62,859 bases of DNA, from the NCBI RefSeq assembly GCF_002243045.1, contig NZ_MBKP01000016.1, forward strand, positions 1 through 62,859. The letters run 5' to 3'. Position 1 is the stretch's first letter; every line of letters begins with the position of its first letter. The translations under genes and the position numbers were made by a program. This document shows positions 33,999 through 43,879 of the stretch, in pieces. This DNA comes from Methanolobus psychrotolerans (GTDB taxonomy: Archaea > Halobacteriota > Methanosarcinia > Methanosarcinales > Methanosarcinaceae). The notes below the pieces were generated by a model that saw nothing but the letters and a program-made list of their open reading frames with translations, searched no databases and was not told where the DNA came from.

Positions 33999-35630
33999 AT
34001 GAAACATAAATTAAAGCAAGAATTTCAGCCATCTGACAGATTGAATCAAGATGTTGAAAAGAAGTTGCCTCTATCTTGTAAGATATTCGAAGATATCGAA
34101 AGAAGCGAATTTTCAAAAGATAGAGATCGTATTCTATTTTCACGACCTTTTAGGCGATTACAACATAAAGCACAAGTATTCTCTAACGAAGCCGGAGATC
34201 ACTATCGAACAAGATTAACACACACTTTAGAGGTTTCCCAGATATCACGCAGTTTAGCAAGATATTTGGATGCAAATGAAGATCTTGTAGAAGCTATAGC
34301 TCTTGGGCATGATATCGGGCATACACCATTTGGTCATCAAGGAGAAAGAGTTTTAGACGAGGTTATGAGTGGCGAAGACAAACTTGGACTAATAAAATAT
34401 CCTTTCAACTTTGGTGGATTCAAGCATAATTTTAATGGTTTGCGTGTTTTGGATGTAGTTCAATCAAAATTTGAAAATTATGATGGATTAAATCTTTCAT
34501 GGCAGGTTTTGGAAGGAATTCTGAAGCATACAAAGGTAAAAAGGCACAAAGAATGTGAGAATTGTGGGGAATGTTGGGACATCAAGCGGTTTGTTGGTAG
34601 TCCCATTTTGATAGAAAGATTATGCATGGAACACGAATTCTCGGTTACACTTGAAGGGCAGATTGTGGCTATAGCCGATGAAATTGCTCAACGACAACAC
34701 GATATAGATGATGGTTTAAGATATAAAGAACTGGGCTTTCAATTAAATAAATTGTATGAAGAAATAGATGACATTATCCTTAAAATCCTTTCTGAAACAT
34801 CAAAATATGAAACTATGGACAAAGAGCATTTTGGGAGCTTGATTGAGTTATTGACCCGACTTAGAGATAATTTACTCAAGAACAAAGACACACCCAAATT
34901 GCTTAAAACAGATTATTTGGTAAGGAACATTATTGAATACTTTATCCTTGATGTTTTTGCCAATTCCCGTATGTCTATTATGGAAAATTCTAGATTAACC
35001 CAAGATGGAGAACGTAAAATATTATTAAAATCTCTTGTTGATTTCTCTCCATTAGGTAAGGAATTAAATAAGGAACTGGAAAAGGTTGTCAAGCACCGAA
35101 TCTTAAACTCATATGAAGTAAATAAATTTGATGGGAAATCCCGTTTTATAATAAGGCAGCTCTTCAAAGCATATTATACGAATCCCCATCAAATGCCATC
35201 ATATGTATTGGGTAGGCTTGCAAAAGAATTGAATCAGAATTGTACAATTGATACAATTCATCTCACCAATGAGAATGAGAACATATCATTAGATTGTATA
35301 GATTTTAATAAGTTGAGTCGTTCTGAAGGAAAAATATTAATCGATTCTTTGAAATTGGAAAACTTGAATCATTGTTTAGTAGCACCACCCAAGTTGAAAG
35401 CAATACTTCAGGGACCAAAAAATGAAAAAGGGATTAATGAAGCATTCTATACAGCTTTGCAATCGACTAACTCTCTTGAATCAAATAAAACAATTACTAA
35501 TATGGACAAAATGTTAAAATGTCTGGTGGAAAATCACTATGCTTATCTTTCTACAATTTGTGATTATATAGCTGGAATGTCAGATAACTTCGCAAAAAGT
35601 GAATACAAGAAATTGTATTTAGTAGACTGA
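33999..35630 (+). CDS. dgt: dGTPase-family HD-domain dNTP triphosphohydrolase
   Basis: 543 residues. The HD metal site is clear: RLTHTLEVS (His75), GHDIGHTPFGHQG (His104, Asp105, His108) and the later Asp in AIADEIAQRQHDIDDGL. A four-cysteine-like patch CENCGECWD lies in between. The family hydrolyses dGTP (or other dNTPs) to the deoxynucleoside and triphosphate; homologues protect bacteria by draining dNTPs on infection. It stands 200 bp after the IS element with a TATA-like TTTAAAGATTATTTAAAT upstream (about 33967-33984), so it can be transcribed alone. It could equally be housekeeping, but its place inside BREX favours defence. Confidence 0.85.
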   Translation: MKHKLKQEFQPSDRLNQDVEKKLPLSCKIFEDIERSEFSKDRDRILFSRPFRRLQHKAQVFSNEAGDHYRTRLTHTLEVSQISRSLARYLDANEDLVEAIALGHDIGHTPFGHQGERVLDEVMSGEDKLGLIKYPFNFGGFKHNFNGLRVLDVVQSKFENYDGLNLSWQVLEGILKHTKVKRHKECENCGECWDIKRFVGSPILIERLCMEHEFSVTLEGQIVAIADEIAQRQHDIDDGLRYKELGFQLNKLYEEIDDIILKILSETSKYETMDKEHFGSLIELLTRLRDNLLKNKDTPKLLKTDYLVRNIIEYFILDVFANSRMSIMENSRLTQDGERKILLKSLVDFSPLGKELNKELEKVVKHRILNSYEVNKFDGKSRFIIRQLFKAYYTNPHQMPSYVLGRLAKELNQNCTIDTIHLTNENENISLDCIDFNKLSRSEGKILIDSLKLENLNHCLVAPPKLKAILQGPKNEKGINEAFYTALQSTNSLESNKTITNMDKMLKCLVENHYAYLSTICDYIAGMSDNFAKSEYKKLYLVD

Positions 35631-35733
35631 TTGCCTACAGCAATTAATTTAAATATAATCGAGTTTTATCTTCAATATACCCGCAAAAATCACAAAAATA
35701 TCAATTAAATCTGTATAATGGGTTGTTATCAAC

Positions 35734-36996
35734 ATGTTAATTGAATTTAAAGCTGAGAACTTTCGATCAATAAGAAATGAGATTACTTTTAGTTTATTGG
35801 CATCATCTGACAGGGCGCTTGAGGAGAATCTGATCGAGCCGGATGCCCTGAAGAAGAATGACAGGCTGGTGAAAAGTGCTGTTATTTATGGGGCCAATGC
35901 ATCCGGAAAGAGCAATGTTCTTTTAGCAATGTTCAACCTGCAGAACCTGGTGATGACATCGGTCAAGAATCAGGACGGAGACCTGCTTCCGTTTGAGCCG
36001 TTCAAACTGACCCCGGAGTGCATGTCAAAGCCTGGCAAGTTCAGTGTTTTTTTTGTGAAGAATAATATCAGGTACAAATATGCTGTATCTTTTGACAGAA
36101 CTAAAGTAATTGATGAAGACCTTTATTATTACCCGAACAACAGGGAAGCACTGGTCTTTGAACGAAGGAACACCACCGAGTTCAAATTCACAACCGATAA
36201 AAGGGTCCAGAGTGACATCTCAAAGAGGACTTTGAGCAATGTTCTTTATCTCTCCAACTCCGCACAGCAGAATTACGATAAGACCCTGGAAGCCTTCAAA
36301 TGGTTCAGGGAAGACCTGAGAATAATAGGTGCAAGGACATTATCTGAACAGGGCGAATATACTATAAGAATGCTCAATCAGGACGACGATTCGAAGAGAG
36401 CCATCCTTGAATCACTTGAAAGAGCGGACCTGGGCCTAAAGGATATTATTGCAAGCATAGAAGATATAGATCCGACCGACCTTCCTGTTGAAATACTGAA
36501 CCGCCTTCCCCAGAGCTTTGACAAAGCCGGTGGGAAACTGCAAAGGATAGATATCAACACATTCCACCTTGCTAAAGATAAAAATGGCAAGGAACACAAC
36601 ATCCAGTTCGATTTCAATAAAGAAGAATCTGAGGGAACAAAGAGATTCTTCTCTCTGATAGGTCCCTGGCTTAATGCACTCAACAAAGGACAGGTCCTGT
36701 TTGTTGATGAGATGGAACTAAAACTACACCCAATGCTGAGTGAACACCTAATAAAACTCTTCCACGATAAGAGCTACAATAAGAACAATGCCCAGCTGAT
36801 AATAACAACCCACAACACAAACCTGCTCAACGATGAGCTCTTCAGAAGAGACCAGATATGGTTCACAGAAAAAGATGCAGATGTGGGAAACACAAATCTG
36901 TATTCGTTGCTGGAATTTCAGGTTCGTAAAGATCAGAATATCCTTAAAGGCTACCTGATGGGAAGATACGGAGCATTGCCCTTCATTTCATCCTGA
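35734..36996 (+). CDS. AAA15-family ATPase (COG1106, RloA/AbiL-like)
   Basis: 420 residues. The start MLIEFKAENFRSI and Walker A VIYGANASGKSN (50-61) are typical of COG1106 ATPases. Walker B is VLFVDEMELKLHPML and the switch histidine is in IITTHNTNLL. Such ATPases form defence pairs with RloB or TOPRIM-type partners (for example RloAB, AbiLi/AbiLii). No RloB gene follows; instead come a 51-codon frame and the AIPR nuclease-like gene, which may be its partner. A clear G+C rise relative to the dGTPase gene begins about 25 codons in. Confidence 0.78.
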   Translation: MLIEFKAENFRSIRNEITFSLLASSDRALEENLIEPDALKKNDRLVKSAVIYGANASGKSNVLLAMFNLQNLVMTSVKNQDGDLLPFEPFKLTPECMSKPGKFSVFFVKNNIRYKYAVSFDRTKVIDEDLYYYPNNREALVFERRNTTEFKFTTDKRVQSDISKRTLSNVLYLSNSAQQNYDKTLEAFKWFREDLRIIGARTLSEQGEYTIRMLNQDDDSKRAILESLERADLGLKDIIASIEDIDPTDLPVEILNRLPQSFDKAGGKLQRIDINTFHLAKDKNGKEHNIQFDFNKEESEGTKRFFSLIGPWLNALNKGQVLFVDEMELKLHPMLSEHLIKLFHDKSYNKNNAQLIITTHNTNLLNDELFRRDQIWFTEKDADVGNTNLYSLLEFQVRKDQNILKGYLMGRYGALPFISS

Positions 36997-37013
36997 GAGG
37001 GGTTTTGACATCA

Positions 37014-37169
37014 ATGACAGACACAGCGATCAGAAACTCTGAAAAACTGGAACAACTGCATATTAATAACGGAACAGAAATAAATACTACTAAAAGCAAT
37101 CCATCAACACAGGTTTGTAACATCATTGAAGTAATTCAACAATTCAATAATATTTCTGAAACAAAGTAA
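37014..37169 (+). CDS. small unknown protein (51 aa)
   Basis: An ATG 17 bp after the AAA15 stop, preceded by a good ribosome site (GAGAGGGG), opens 51 codons of polar sequence (EKLEQLHINNGTEINTTKSN...VIQQFNNISETK). It may be a small partner of the ATPase or a remnant of a lost RloB-like gene. No family recognised. Confidence 0.4.
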   Translation: MTDTAIRNSEKLEQLHINNGTEINTTKSNPSTQVCNIIEVIQQFNNISETK

Positions 37170-37239
37170 CTTTCCTATAAACTCTAATTATGGATGTCCG
37201 ACCGTGTTAAACCCCGAAAAAGCTCCCTGAGCCTAATAT

Positions 37240-37290
37240 AAGAAGGTTTAAATCTATTTAAAAGACAGGATATATAAATGATGACACTAA
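37240..37290 (+). promoter_or_regulatory. promoter of the AIPR gene
   Basis: TTTAAATCTATTTAAA (about 37248-37262) and GATATATAAAT (about 37269-37279) are two TATA-like boxes before the AIPR ATG at 37309, which also has a GAGG ribosome site about 10 bases upstream. Confidence 0.4.
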
Positions 37291-37308
37291 ATCTCACAGA
37301 GGAATATT

Positions 37309-39081
37309 ATGGCAAACAAGGACCTTTTCATCAGTTCTTATCTTGAAAAGATATCTGGTAAGTTTGGAATAAACGAAGACCAGGCATTTGAGATATTTTC
37401 AATAGCTGCAATGCTGGACAAGACATTCGATGAGGTTTTTGACGATGTAATCATTAATCAATATTCCGAAAAAAATGGTGTTCCTGACGGTGGGATAGAT
37501 GGCGTATATTTCAATGAACAGGACGGCTTCTATGTAATGGAAGTGTTCCAGTGTAAAAACTCGAAAAGTCTCAAACAGAATGAACTCGAAAAGTTCAGGC
37601 AAGACTTTATAGAGGTTTTTGAAAAAGGCAGGCGTGATAAGCCAAACACTCAAAACCTAATGCCTAAACTGGATGAATATATATCGATAACCCAGAAAGG
37701 ATACATAATTGAACATCGCCTCAACTTCCTTTTTAATGGAAGTATTGAAGATAAAAAGTATGCTGCAAACAAAGATATGTTCAGGTCATATCATGATCCT
37801 CGGAACAAATTCTTAATCTATGATTCAGATGAACTCTATAGGAAGATAGAGACCCTCATAAAGACAGATAAACGTCGTAATGAAGTCAAATTCACATTCA
37901 GGGCACAAAAGTCTAATATCTCACCCAAAGAGCCACAGGCTATAATATCATACTCAATACTTAATATCAAAGCTGTTAACTTCAGAATGGAAGCTCTTCA
38001 GCTATGCGAACTTGTTGATGAAGAGATTAGGGTAAACGGCGTTGAAGACAAATTGTTTGCCGAAAACATCAGGGGATTCCTCGGATACACCAATAAGACA
38101 AACCGAAAAATCCAGCAGACATTAAACACAGAATCAGAATCTATCTACTTCCCTTTCCTTAATAATGGTATCACTATACTGTGTAATGAAATGCAGATTC
38201 CCTCCAACCCGCAGGCAGGAGATTATATAATCCCTACTTATAATCCTGTGATAGTAAACGGTCTTCAGACCAGTAAAATTCTATATGATACTTACAAAAA
38301 AGACAAAGAGCGAATTAAAGATATTTACGTCACCATAAGATTATACGAAACAAAAAACCAGGATCTTGTTGACAAAATAACTGAAGCTACTAATACTCAG
38401 TCAGCTATAAACTTCCGCGATAAAATCAGCACCAAGGATTTCCAAAAATATGTAAAAGTACTTTTTGAAAACAAAGGCATAGGTTATCTTTCAAAAAGAG
38501 GGGAAACATTCACCAATGAACTAAGCAAAACAATGCAGGAATCCATCACCAGCGAGAAAGCCATCAAATTCTGGTATGCTACATATTATGAAAAACCAGA
38601 AGTCGCAAAAAACTCCATTTCAAGTGTTCTGGAAGAAGTTTTTGATGCAGTAAATGAAGAGAACCCTCTTGCAAAACTTTTTGACGGATCAAAAGATTCC
38701 CCTGTATATGAACAGATCTATAATGCCTACTTAATAATGCGAACAGTTTCCGAAAATAAAAAGAAGCAAGATGTTAAAGAGGACTATATTAATCACTGTG
38801 ATGAATTGCTTTCCTATGGCATATATAAACGTCTTTCTTCTAACAAATCGAAAATAAACTTGGAAAATATAGACATCATTTATGATGCTGTAAGCAAAAT
38901 AATCAAAAAGATAGTCAGTAATGAAAAAAAGAAGCGAGAGGAGAATAACTCCACCTACTCGCACAGTAGTTATTTTAAAAGTGCCCAATCTCGTATTGAC
39001 TATAATAGAGAAGCAAATATCACTGAAACCTATGACCTGGTAGACAAATTGCTTAATAATGATTTGTCAACAATTGGCTGA
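37309..39081 (+). CDS. AIPR-family abortive infection protein with nuclease-like N-terminus
   Basis: 590 residues. The central part fits the AIPR domain: FPFLNNGITILCNEM, YNPVIVNGLQTSKILYDTY, then KITEATNTQSAINFRD. The N-terminal 90 residues read PDGGIDGVYF and then VMEVFQCKNSK, so Asp64, Glu78 or Gln81 and Lys83 fit the D-(E/Q)xK site of Mrr-like PD-(D/E)XK nucleases. AIPR proteins are linked to phage abortive infection and often occur with restriction systems. The gene lies between the AAA15 ATPase and pglZ. The end is 51 bp before pglZ. A full length is present and no damage is seen. Confidence 0.82.
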   Translation: MANKDLFISSYLEKISGKFGINEDQAFEIFSIAAMLDKTFDEVFDDVIINQYSEKNGVPDGGIDGVYFNEQDGFYVMEVFQCKNSKSLKQNELEKFRQDFIEVFEKGRRDKPNTQNLMPKLDEYISITQKGYIIEHRLNFLFNGSIEDKKYAANKDMFRSYHDPRNKFLIYDSDELYRKIETLIKTDKRRNEVKFTFRAQKSNISPKEPQAIISYSILNIKAVNFRMEALQLCELVDEEIRVNGVEDKLFAENIRGFLGYTNKTNRKIQQTLNTESESIYFPFLNNGITILCNEMQIPSNPQAGDYIIPTYNPVIVNGLQTSKILYDTYKKDKERIKDIYVTIRLYETKNQDLVDKITEATNTQSAINFRDKISTKDFQKYVKVLFENKGIGYLSKRGETFTNELSKTMQESITSEKAIKFWYATYYEKPEVAKNSISSVLEEVFDAVNEENPLAKLFDGSKDSPVYEQIYNAYLIMRTVSENKKKQDVKEDYINHCDELLSYGIYKRLSSNKSKINLENIDIIYDAVSKIIKKIVSNEKKKREENNSTYSHSSYFKSAQSRIDYNREANITETYDLVDKLLNNDLSTIG

Positions 39082-39132
39082 ATAATCTGTAAAAACCCGG
39101 TTCTTGGAAACTTGGTAATTAAAGGCAATAAT

Positions 39133-41754
39133 ATGCTAAACCCCGAAAAAACCACCCAGAGCATACTTAAAAAGTTCGAGACACTTGGCGAGTTCGAGAA
39201 GAGGAAGATAGTTTTTTGGTATGATAAGGACCCGACAGCAGATGAAGAAGGTCTAGCATACATAAGCGAGGCTCTGGTTGAGAAAGGGATCAAACTGCAT
39301 GTGCTTGACAACAATTTCTTTGCCACCAAGAAAATGCTGGAGAAGGATGATACGGAGTCCAGTTATCTGATATATTCAGATGAGGCCGAGAGGGACCCGG
39401 AACTGAACTGGCTGCTGGACATCCAGTTGTATTCGGGGAGGTTCGAGAACAGCAGGATATCGGACATCAAGAGCGAATTCGGTATTGGAGGGTATGACCT
39501 GGATAGGTTCCTGGAAAAGCACCAGCAGTTCTTTGCAAGCAAGAAAAGGGTTGTGCCACTTAAGAGGATGTACCAGGCCGACTGGAGGGACGAGGAGTTC
39601 ACACTTGGGTTCCTGGGGGTGCTTTCCGGTTCAGCTACTACAGATCTCAAGGAGATAGTAAGGAAGATACTCATCAACTCACTGGATGAGAGCTCCAACA
39701 CCGTATGGGCGGATATCGTCAGGTTCGAGCTGGTTGAAGAGTTCTGGGACATGGTAAACAGGTACTTTGGCTACAAGTCCGAAGAACCCACATTGAAGAA
39801 ACTCTTCCTGAGCTTTGTGATCACGCACATCTCAAGGAACACTGACATCGACCTCAAGAAGTATAAGGCTTACAGCAATTCCCTAAGCAACGAATGTGAG
39901 ATATTCATCAAAGGCTGGATGGACAACTCCAAGGATTCAGGATTTTTTGACGAGTATTGCAGGCTGCTGCTTGAAGATAACAACGGTCAGTTGAACAAGT
40001 ACCTCAACACCGAGATCAAGAAGCATGATATTACCGACTACATGGAAGCTGAATCTCTGGAACTGTTCGATAAACATATCGTCCGCAAGATAGTCGATGA
40101 ACTCGATAACGACAAAGAGGACTTTGAAACCTATCTCGACTGGATAGCCAACAGGAAGACAAAACACTGGTATCCTGACTTTGAGAACATCTACAATGCC
40201 CTGGAATATGCTGTAAAACTGCACCAGTTCGCAAAAGAGTTCAACGAAGAGAACCTCAACGACCAGAATCTCAACCGCTTCTTCAGGAATTACACCGAAC
40301 GTTACTACTTAATGGACTATTACTATCGCAAGTTCTACTATCACCATGACAAGGACAGGGAAAAAGAGGACCTGAAAACAACAAGAGAAGGCGTAGAAAA
40401 ACTCTACAATAACAGGCTCCTTGACAAACTGCTCACAAGATGGAGTGAACTCATATCCAAAGAAATGGACGGACGATGGAACATAGAACTCATCGACCGC
40501 CAGGACGAATTCTACAAGCTCTACATAAAGAACATCATCAACCGCAATGACAAAGATAAGATAGCGGTCGTCATCTCCGATGCCATGCGCTATGAGGTAG
40601 CTGCAGAGCTTCAGGACGTCCTTAACAAGGACACCAGAGGCACAGTTGAACTCAAGTACATGACCGGTTCTCTGCCATCATATACCAAACTGGGTATGGC
40701 AAGCCTGCTCCCGCATGAGAAACTGGAATACAGGAACCAGAGTGTCTTTGCAGACGGCATCAGCACCGAAGGAACAGATAACCGTGGTAAAATACTGGAG
40801 AAAATGACACCTGACTCCATCGCTATAAGCTATGAAGAGCTTATGAACATAACAAGAGACAAGGCCCGTGAACAGTTCAAAGGTATCAGATTATTCTACA
40901 TATATCATGACAAGATCGATGCCACAGGTGATCACTCAGCATCAGAACACGGTGTATTTAATGCAGCTGAAGATACCATTTCAGATGTCAAGAAGATAAT
41001 TGAGAAACTAACTAACTTCCAGATACTTAATAATCTCATAGTCACAGCAGACCATGGTTTCATCTATCAGAGAGATGCATTGGAGAGCTATGATAAAGTC
41101 GAAACAGGCAATTTTGACAAGGAAAAAATAATAGCTTCAAGTAAGCGTTTCATCCTTAGTGAAGAAGATATCGAACTCATGAACGTACATAAGTTCAACA
41201 TGAACTATGTGATCAGATCCGAAGCCCAAAAAGAGATATTCGCATACGTTCCCCAGGCAGACCTAAGATTCAAGATGCAGGGTGCCAACAAAAACTTTGT
41301 GCATGGAGGAGCTGCTCCTCAGGAAATAGTCGTACCTGTACTCAAGTACACCTACAACAGGGTAATTGATCTTGATAGAAAAGGCATAAAACACGGAAAA
41401 GTAGGCTTAGCCGTAATCAATCCAAGCAGGAAGATAACAAGCAGTCCATTCTCAATAAACATCCTTCAGACGGAAAGAGTCACAGACAAGTTGCTTCCAA
41501 GAAGGTTCAGAATAGCCCTGTGGGATATGGACGGCGATGAATTCAAGGTGAGCGATGAAAAACGTGTCATTGCCGAAGGCACATCCGATGAAGCCTCTGC
41601 CAGGCAGTACAAAGTCACCCTCACATTGAGCGGTGAAGTTGAGAATAAGGTATATTATATAAGACTGATAGATGAAGACCCTACAGAGATCAACAAGGAA
41701 ATCATAGATCCCATGCCCTTTGAAGTAGACCTGTTGATAGTGGATGATTTTTGA
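39133..41754 (+). CDS. pglZ: BREX protein PglZ (alkaline phosphatase superfamily)
   Basis: 873 residues from the ATG at 39133 (a TTG 21 bases earlier is less likely). PglZ features: VVISDAMRYEVAAELQ (metal-binding Asp), the LPSYTKLGMASLLPH segment with the expected Ser/Thr, and VTADHGFIYQRDAL (Asp-His metal site). The N-terminal part EKRKIVFWYDKD is typical for BREX PglZ. It is the hallmark BREX protein, binding BrxB and PglX and hydrolysing nucleotides or phosphodiesters in vitro in some systems. It starts the second conserved block of the locus (pglZ-brxL), 26 bp before brxL. Confidence 0.92.
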   Translation: MLNPEKTTQSILKKFETLGEFEKRKIVFWYDKDPTADEEGLAYISEALVEKGIKLHVLDNNFFATKKMLEKDDTESSYLIYSDEAERDPELNWLLDIQLYSGRFENSRISDIKSEFGIGGYDLDRFLEKHQQFFASKKRVVPLKRMYQADWRDEEFTLGFLGVLSGSATTDLKEIVRKILINSLDESSNTVWADIVRFELVEEFWDMVNRYFGYKSEEPTLKKLFLSFVITHISRNTDIDLKKYKAYSNSLSNECEIFIKGWMDNSKDSGFFDEYCRLLLEDNNGQLNKYLNTEIKKHDITDYMEAESLELFDKHIVRKIVDELDNDKEDFETYLDWIANRKTKHWYPDFENIYNALEYAVKLHQFAKEFNEENLNDQNLNRFFRNYTERYYLMDYYYRKFYYHHDKDREKEDLKTTREGVEKLYNNRLLDKLLTRWSELISKEMDGRWNIELIDRQDEFYKLYIKNIINRNDKDKIAVVISDAMRYEVAAELQDVLNKDTRGTVELKYMTGSLPSYTKLGMASLLPHEKLEYRNQSVFADGISTEGTDNRGKILEKMTPDSIAISYEELMNITRDKAREQFKGIRLFYIYHDKIDATGDHSASEHGVFNAAEDTISDVKKIIEKLTNFQILNNLIVTADHGFIYQRDALESYDKVETGNFDKEKIIASSKRFILSEEDIELMNVHKFNMNYVIRSEAQKEIFAYVPQADLRFKMQGANKNFVHGGAAPQEIVVPVLKYTYNRVIDLDRKGIKHGKVGLAVINPSRKITSSPFSINILQTERVTDKLLPRRFRIALWDMDGDEFKVSDEKRVIAEGTSDEASARQYKVTLTLSGEVENKVYYIRLIDEDPTEINKEIIDPMPFEVDLLIVDDF

Positions 41755-41780
41755 AAATGAGCATACATTGAGCGGATATC

Positions 41781-43823
41781 ATGCTGACAGATGACACAGA
41801 CATTGGAACTGACGAAAAACTGAACTTATACTTCCAGGGAAAAGTGGTCAGGAAAGATCTGACAAAACTGGTAAAAGTAGGCCACAACGTTCCGGTCTAT
41901 GTCCTGGAATACCTGCTGGGTGCCAACTGTGCCACCAATGATGAGGAACTTATACAGCAAGGTGTCAAGAAGGTCAAAAGCATCCTGTCAGACAACTACG
42001 TCCGCCCCGACGAAGCAGAGAGGATAAAATCAAAGATAAGAGAAACAGGCTACTACACCATCATCGACAAAGTCACTGTCACACTTAACGAAAAAAGGGA
42101 CATATATGAGGCTCTCTTCTCCAACCTTGGCCTGTCAAAAGTACAGATAGAACCGGAATATGTCACAAAATACGACAAGCTCCTCGGCGGTGGCATCTGG
42201 TGCATAATCAAGATGGAATACAGCGCAGAAATGGTGCCTTCCCCATTTGTCATATCAAGCCTAAAACCCATACAGATCCCGAACATCAACATCTCAGAAG
42301 TTATTGAGCAGCGCAAGAACTTCACTAAAGATGAATGGATAGATGTCCTTCTCCGTTCCATAGGTATGGAGCCAACACAACTGGAAAAGCCTGCCAAATG
42401 GCACCTGTTGGAACGCATGGTGCCTCTTGTGGAGAATAACTACAACCTCTGTGAACTTGGCCCTCGTAGTACTGGAAAGTCGCATATCTACAAGGAAATA
42501 TCCCCAAACTCCATACTGATATCCGGCGGACAGACAACCGTGGCAAACCTCTTCTATAATATGAGCACACGCCATGTAGGTCTGGTAGGACTCTGGGACG
42601 TCGTAGCTTTTGATGAGGTAGCAGGCATTCGTTTCAAGGACAAAGATGGCATCCAGATCTTAAAGGATTTCATGGCATCCGGCTCCTTTGCAAGAGGCAA
42701 GGACCAGATCAATGCCAACGCATCCGTTGTCTTTGTTGGTAACGTGAACCAGAGCATCTCATCCTTACTAAAAACATCCCATCTTTTCTCCCCATTCCCC
42801 GAGGCAATGAACAGTGACAGTGCATTCTTCGACAGGATACACTACTACCTGCCAGGATGGGAAGTTCCAAAGTTCAGGCCAGAACACTTCACTGACAGAT
42901 ATGGTTTCATTGTTGATTACCTGGCAGAATTCCTGAGAGAGCTGCGAAAACGTTCCTACAGTGATGTAATATTCAAGTACTTCACCCTAGGTAACAACCT
43001 CAACCAGAGGGACGTCATTGGGGTCAAAAAGACCTTTTCAGGACTTGCAAAGCTCATCCATCCCGATGAGGATATCTCAAAAGAAGATGCTAAGGAAATA
43101 CTCGAATATGCACTTGTAGGAAGGCGAAGGGTCAAAGAGCAACTGAAAAAGATTGGTGGCATGGAGTTCTTCGATGTGAACTTCTCCTATATCGACAATG
43201 ATGACATGGAAGAGCACTTTGTCAATGTCCCTGAGAGCGGAGGAAACAAGATAATACCACCCGGCCTTACAAAACCAGGTCAAGTATATGCGGTAGCTGC
43301 AACCGAGTCTGGAAAGATAGGCATCTACAAGACAGAACTCCAGGTAGTATCAGGTTCAGGCAAGTATGAAGCATCGGGCCTCAATTCGAATGCAAAAGCA
43401 AAGGAATCCGTAAAAACAGCGATCAACTATTTCAAAGCCAACGCCAAGTCCATAAGCCAATCGATCTCCACTAAAGAAAGAGATTATTTCATGAATCTGC
43501 AGGATGTCTATGGAGTAGGCATATCTGATGGCCTGTCACTGGCTGCTTTCATCAGTCTCTGTTCAGGAGCCTTGGAAAGACCTGTGCAGGAACAGACGGC
43601 CATTATCGGGACAATGACCATCGGCGGTTCCATTTTGAATATTGACAATCTGTCAGACCTTCTGCAAGTCTCCCTCGATGCCGGGGCCAGGAAGGTATTG
43701 ATTCCTGCATCTGCAACATCGAAGTTGGGAACTGTGCCTGCTGATCTGTTGAGTAAGTTCCAGCTTGCATTCTATGCTGATCCGGTTGATGCGGTGCATA
43801 AGGCGTTGTTCTTTTCATCTTGA
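41781..43823 (+). CDS. brxL: BREX Lon-like protein BrxL
   Basis: 680 residues. An AAA+ core (ELGPRSTGKSHIY Walker A at about 227-239; DVVAFDEVAGI Walker B; VFVGNVNQS sensor) is followed from about residue 560 by a Lon-like protease domain, where GISDG (about 580-584) sits in place of the catalytic GPSAG and ARKVLIPA supplies the lysine strand. BrxL binds DNA as stacked hexamers and is needed for BREX defence in type 1 systems. It is last in the locus and converges on jetD with 56 bp between. No damage seen. Confidence 0.92.
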   Translation: MLTDDTDIGTDEKLNLYFQGKVVRKDLTKLVKVGHNVPVYVLEYLLGANCATNDEELIQQGVKKVKSILSDNYVRPDEAERIKSKIRETGYYTIIDKVTVTLNEKRDIYEALFSNLGLSKVQIEPEYVTKYDKLLGGGIWCIIKMEYSAEMVPSPFVISSLKPIQIPNINISEVIEQRKNFTKDEWIDVLLRSIGMEPTQLEKPAKWHLLERMVPLVENNYNLCELGPRSTGKSHIYKEISPNSILISGGQTTVANLFYNMSTRHVGLVGLWDVVAFDEVAGIRFKDKDGIQILKDFMASGSFARGKDQINANASVVFVGNVNQSISSLLKTSHLFSPFPEAMNSDSAFFDRIHYYLPGWEVPKFRPEHFTDRYGFIVDYLAEFLRELRKRSYSDVIFKYFTLGNNLNQRDVIGVKKTFSGLAKLIHPDEDISKEDAKEILEYALVGRRRVKEQLKKIGGMEFFDVNFSYIDNDDMEEHFVNVPESGGNKIIPPGLTKPGQVYAVAATESGKIGIYKTELQVVSGSGKYEASGLNSNAKAKESVKTAINYFKANAKSISQSISTKERDYFMNLQDVYGVGISDGLSLAAFISLCSGALERPVQEQTAIIGTMTIGGSILNIDNLSDLLQVSLDAGARKVLIPASATSKLGTVPADLLSKFQLAFYADPVDAVHKALFFSS

Positions 43824-43879
43824 CTTTAAAGAAAAGAAGAGACGTAAAAAGTATCTACAACTGGACCTAATACCTTCAT

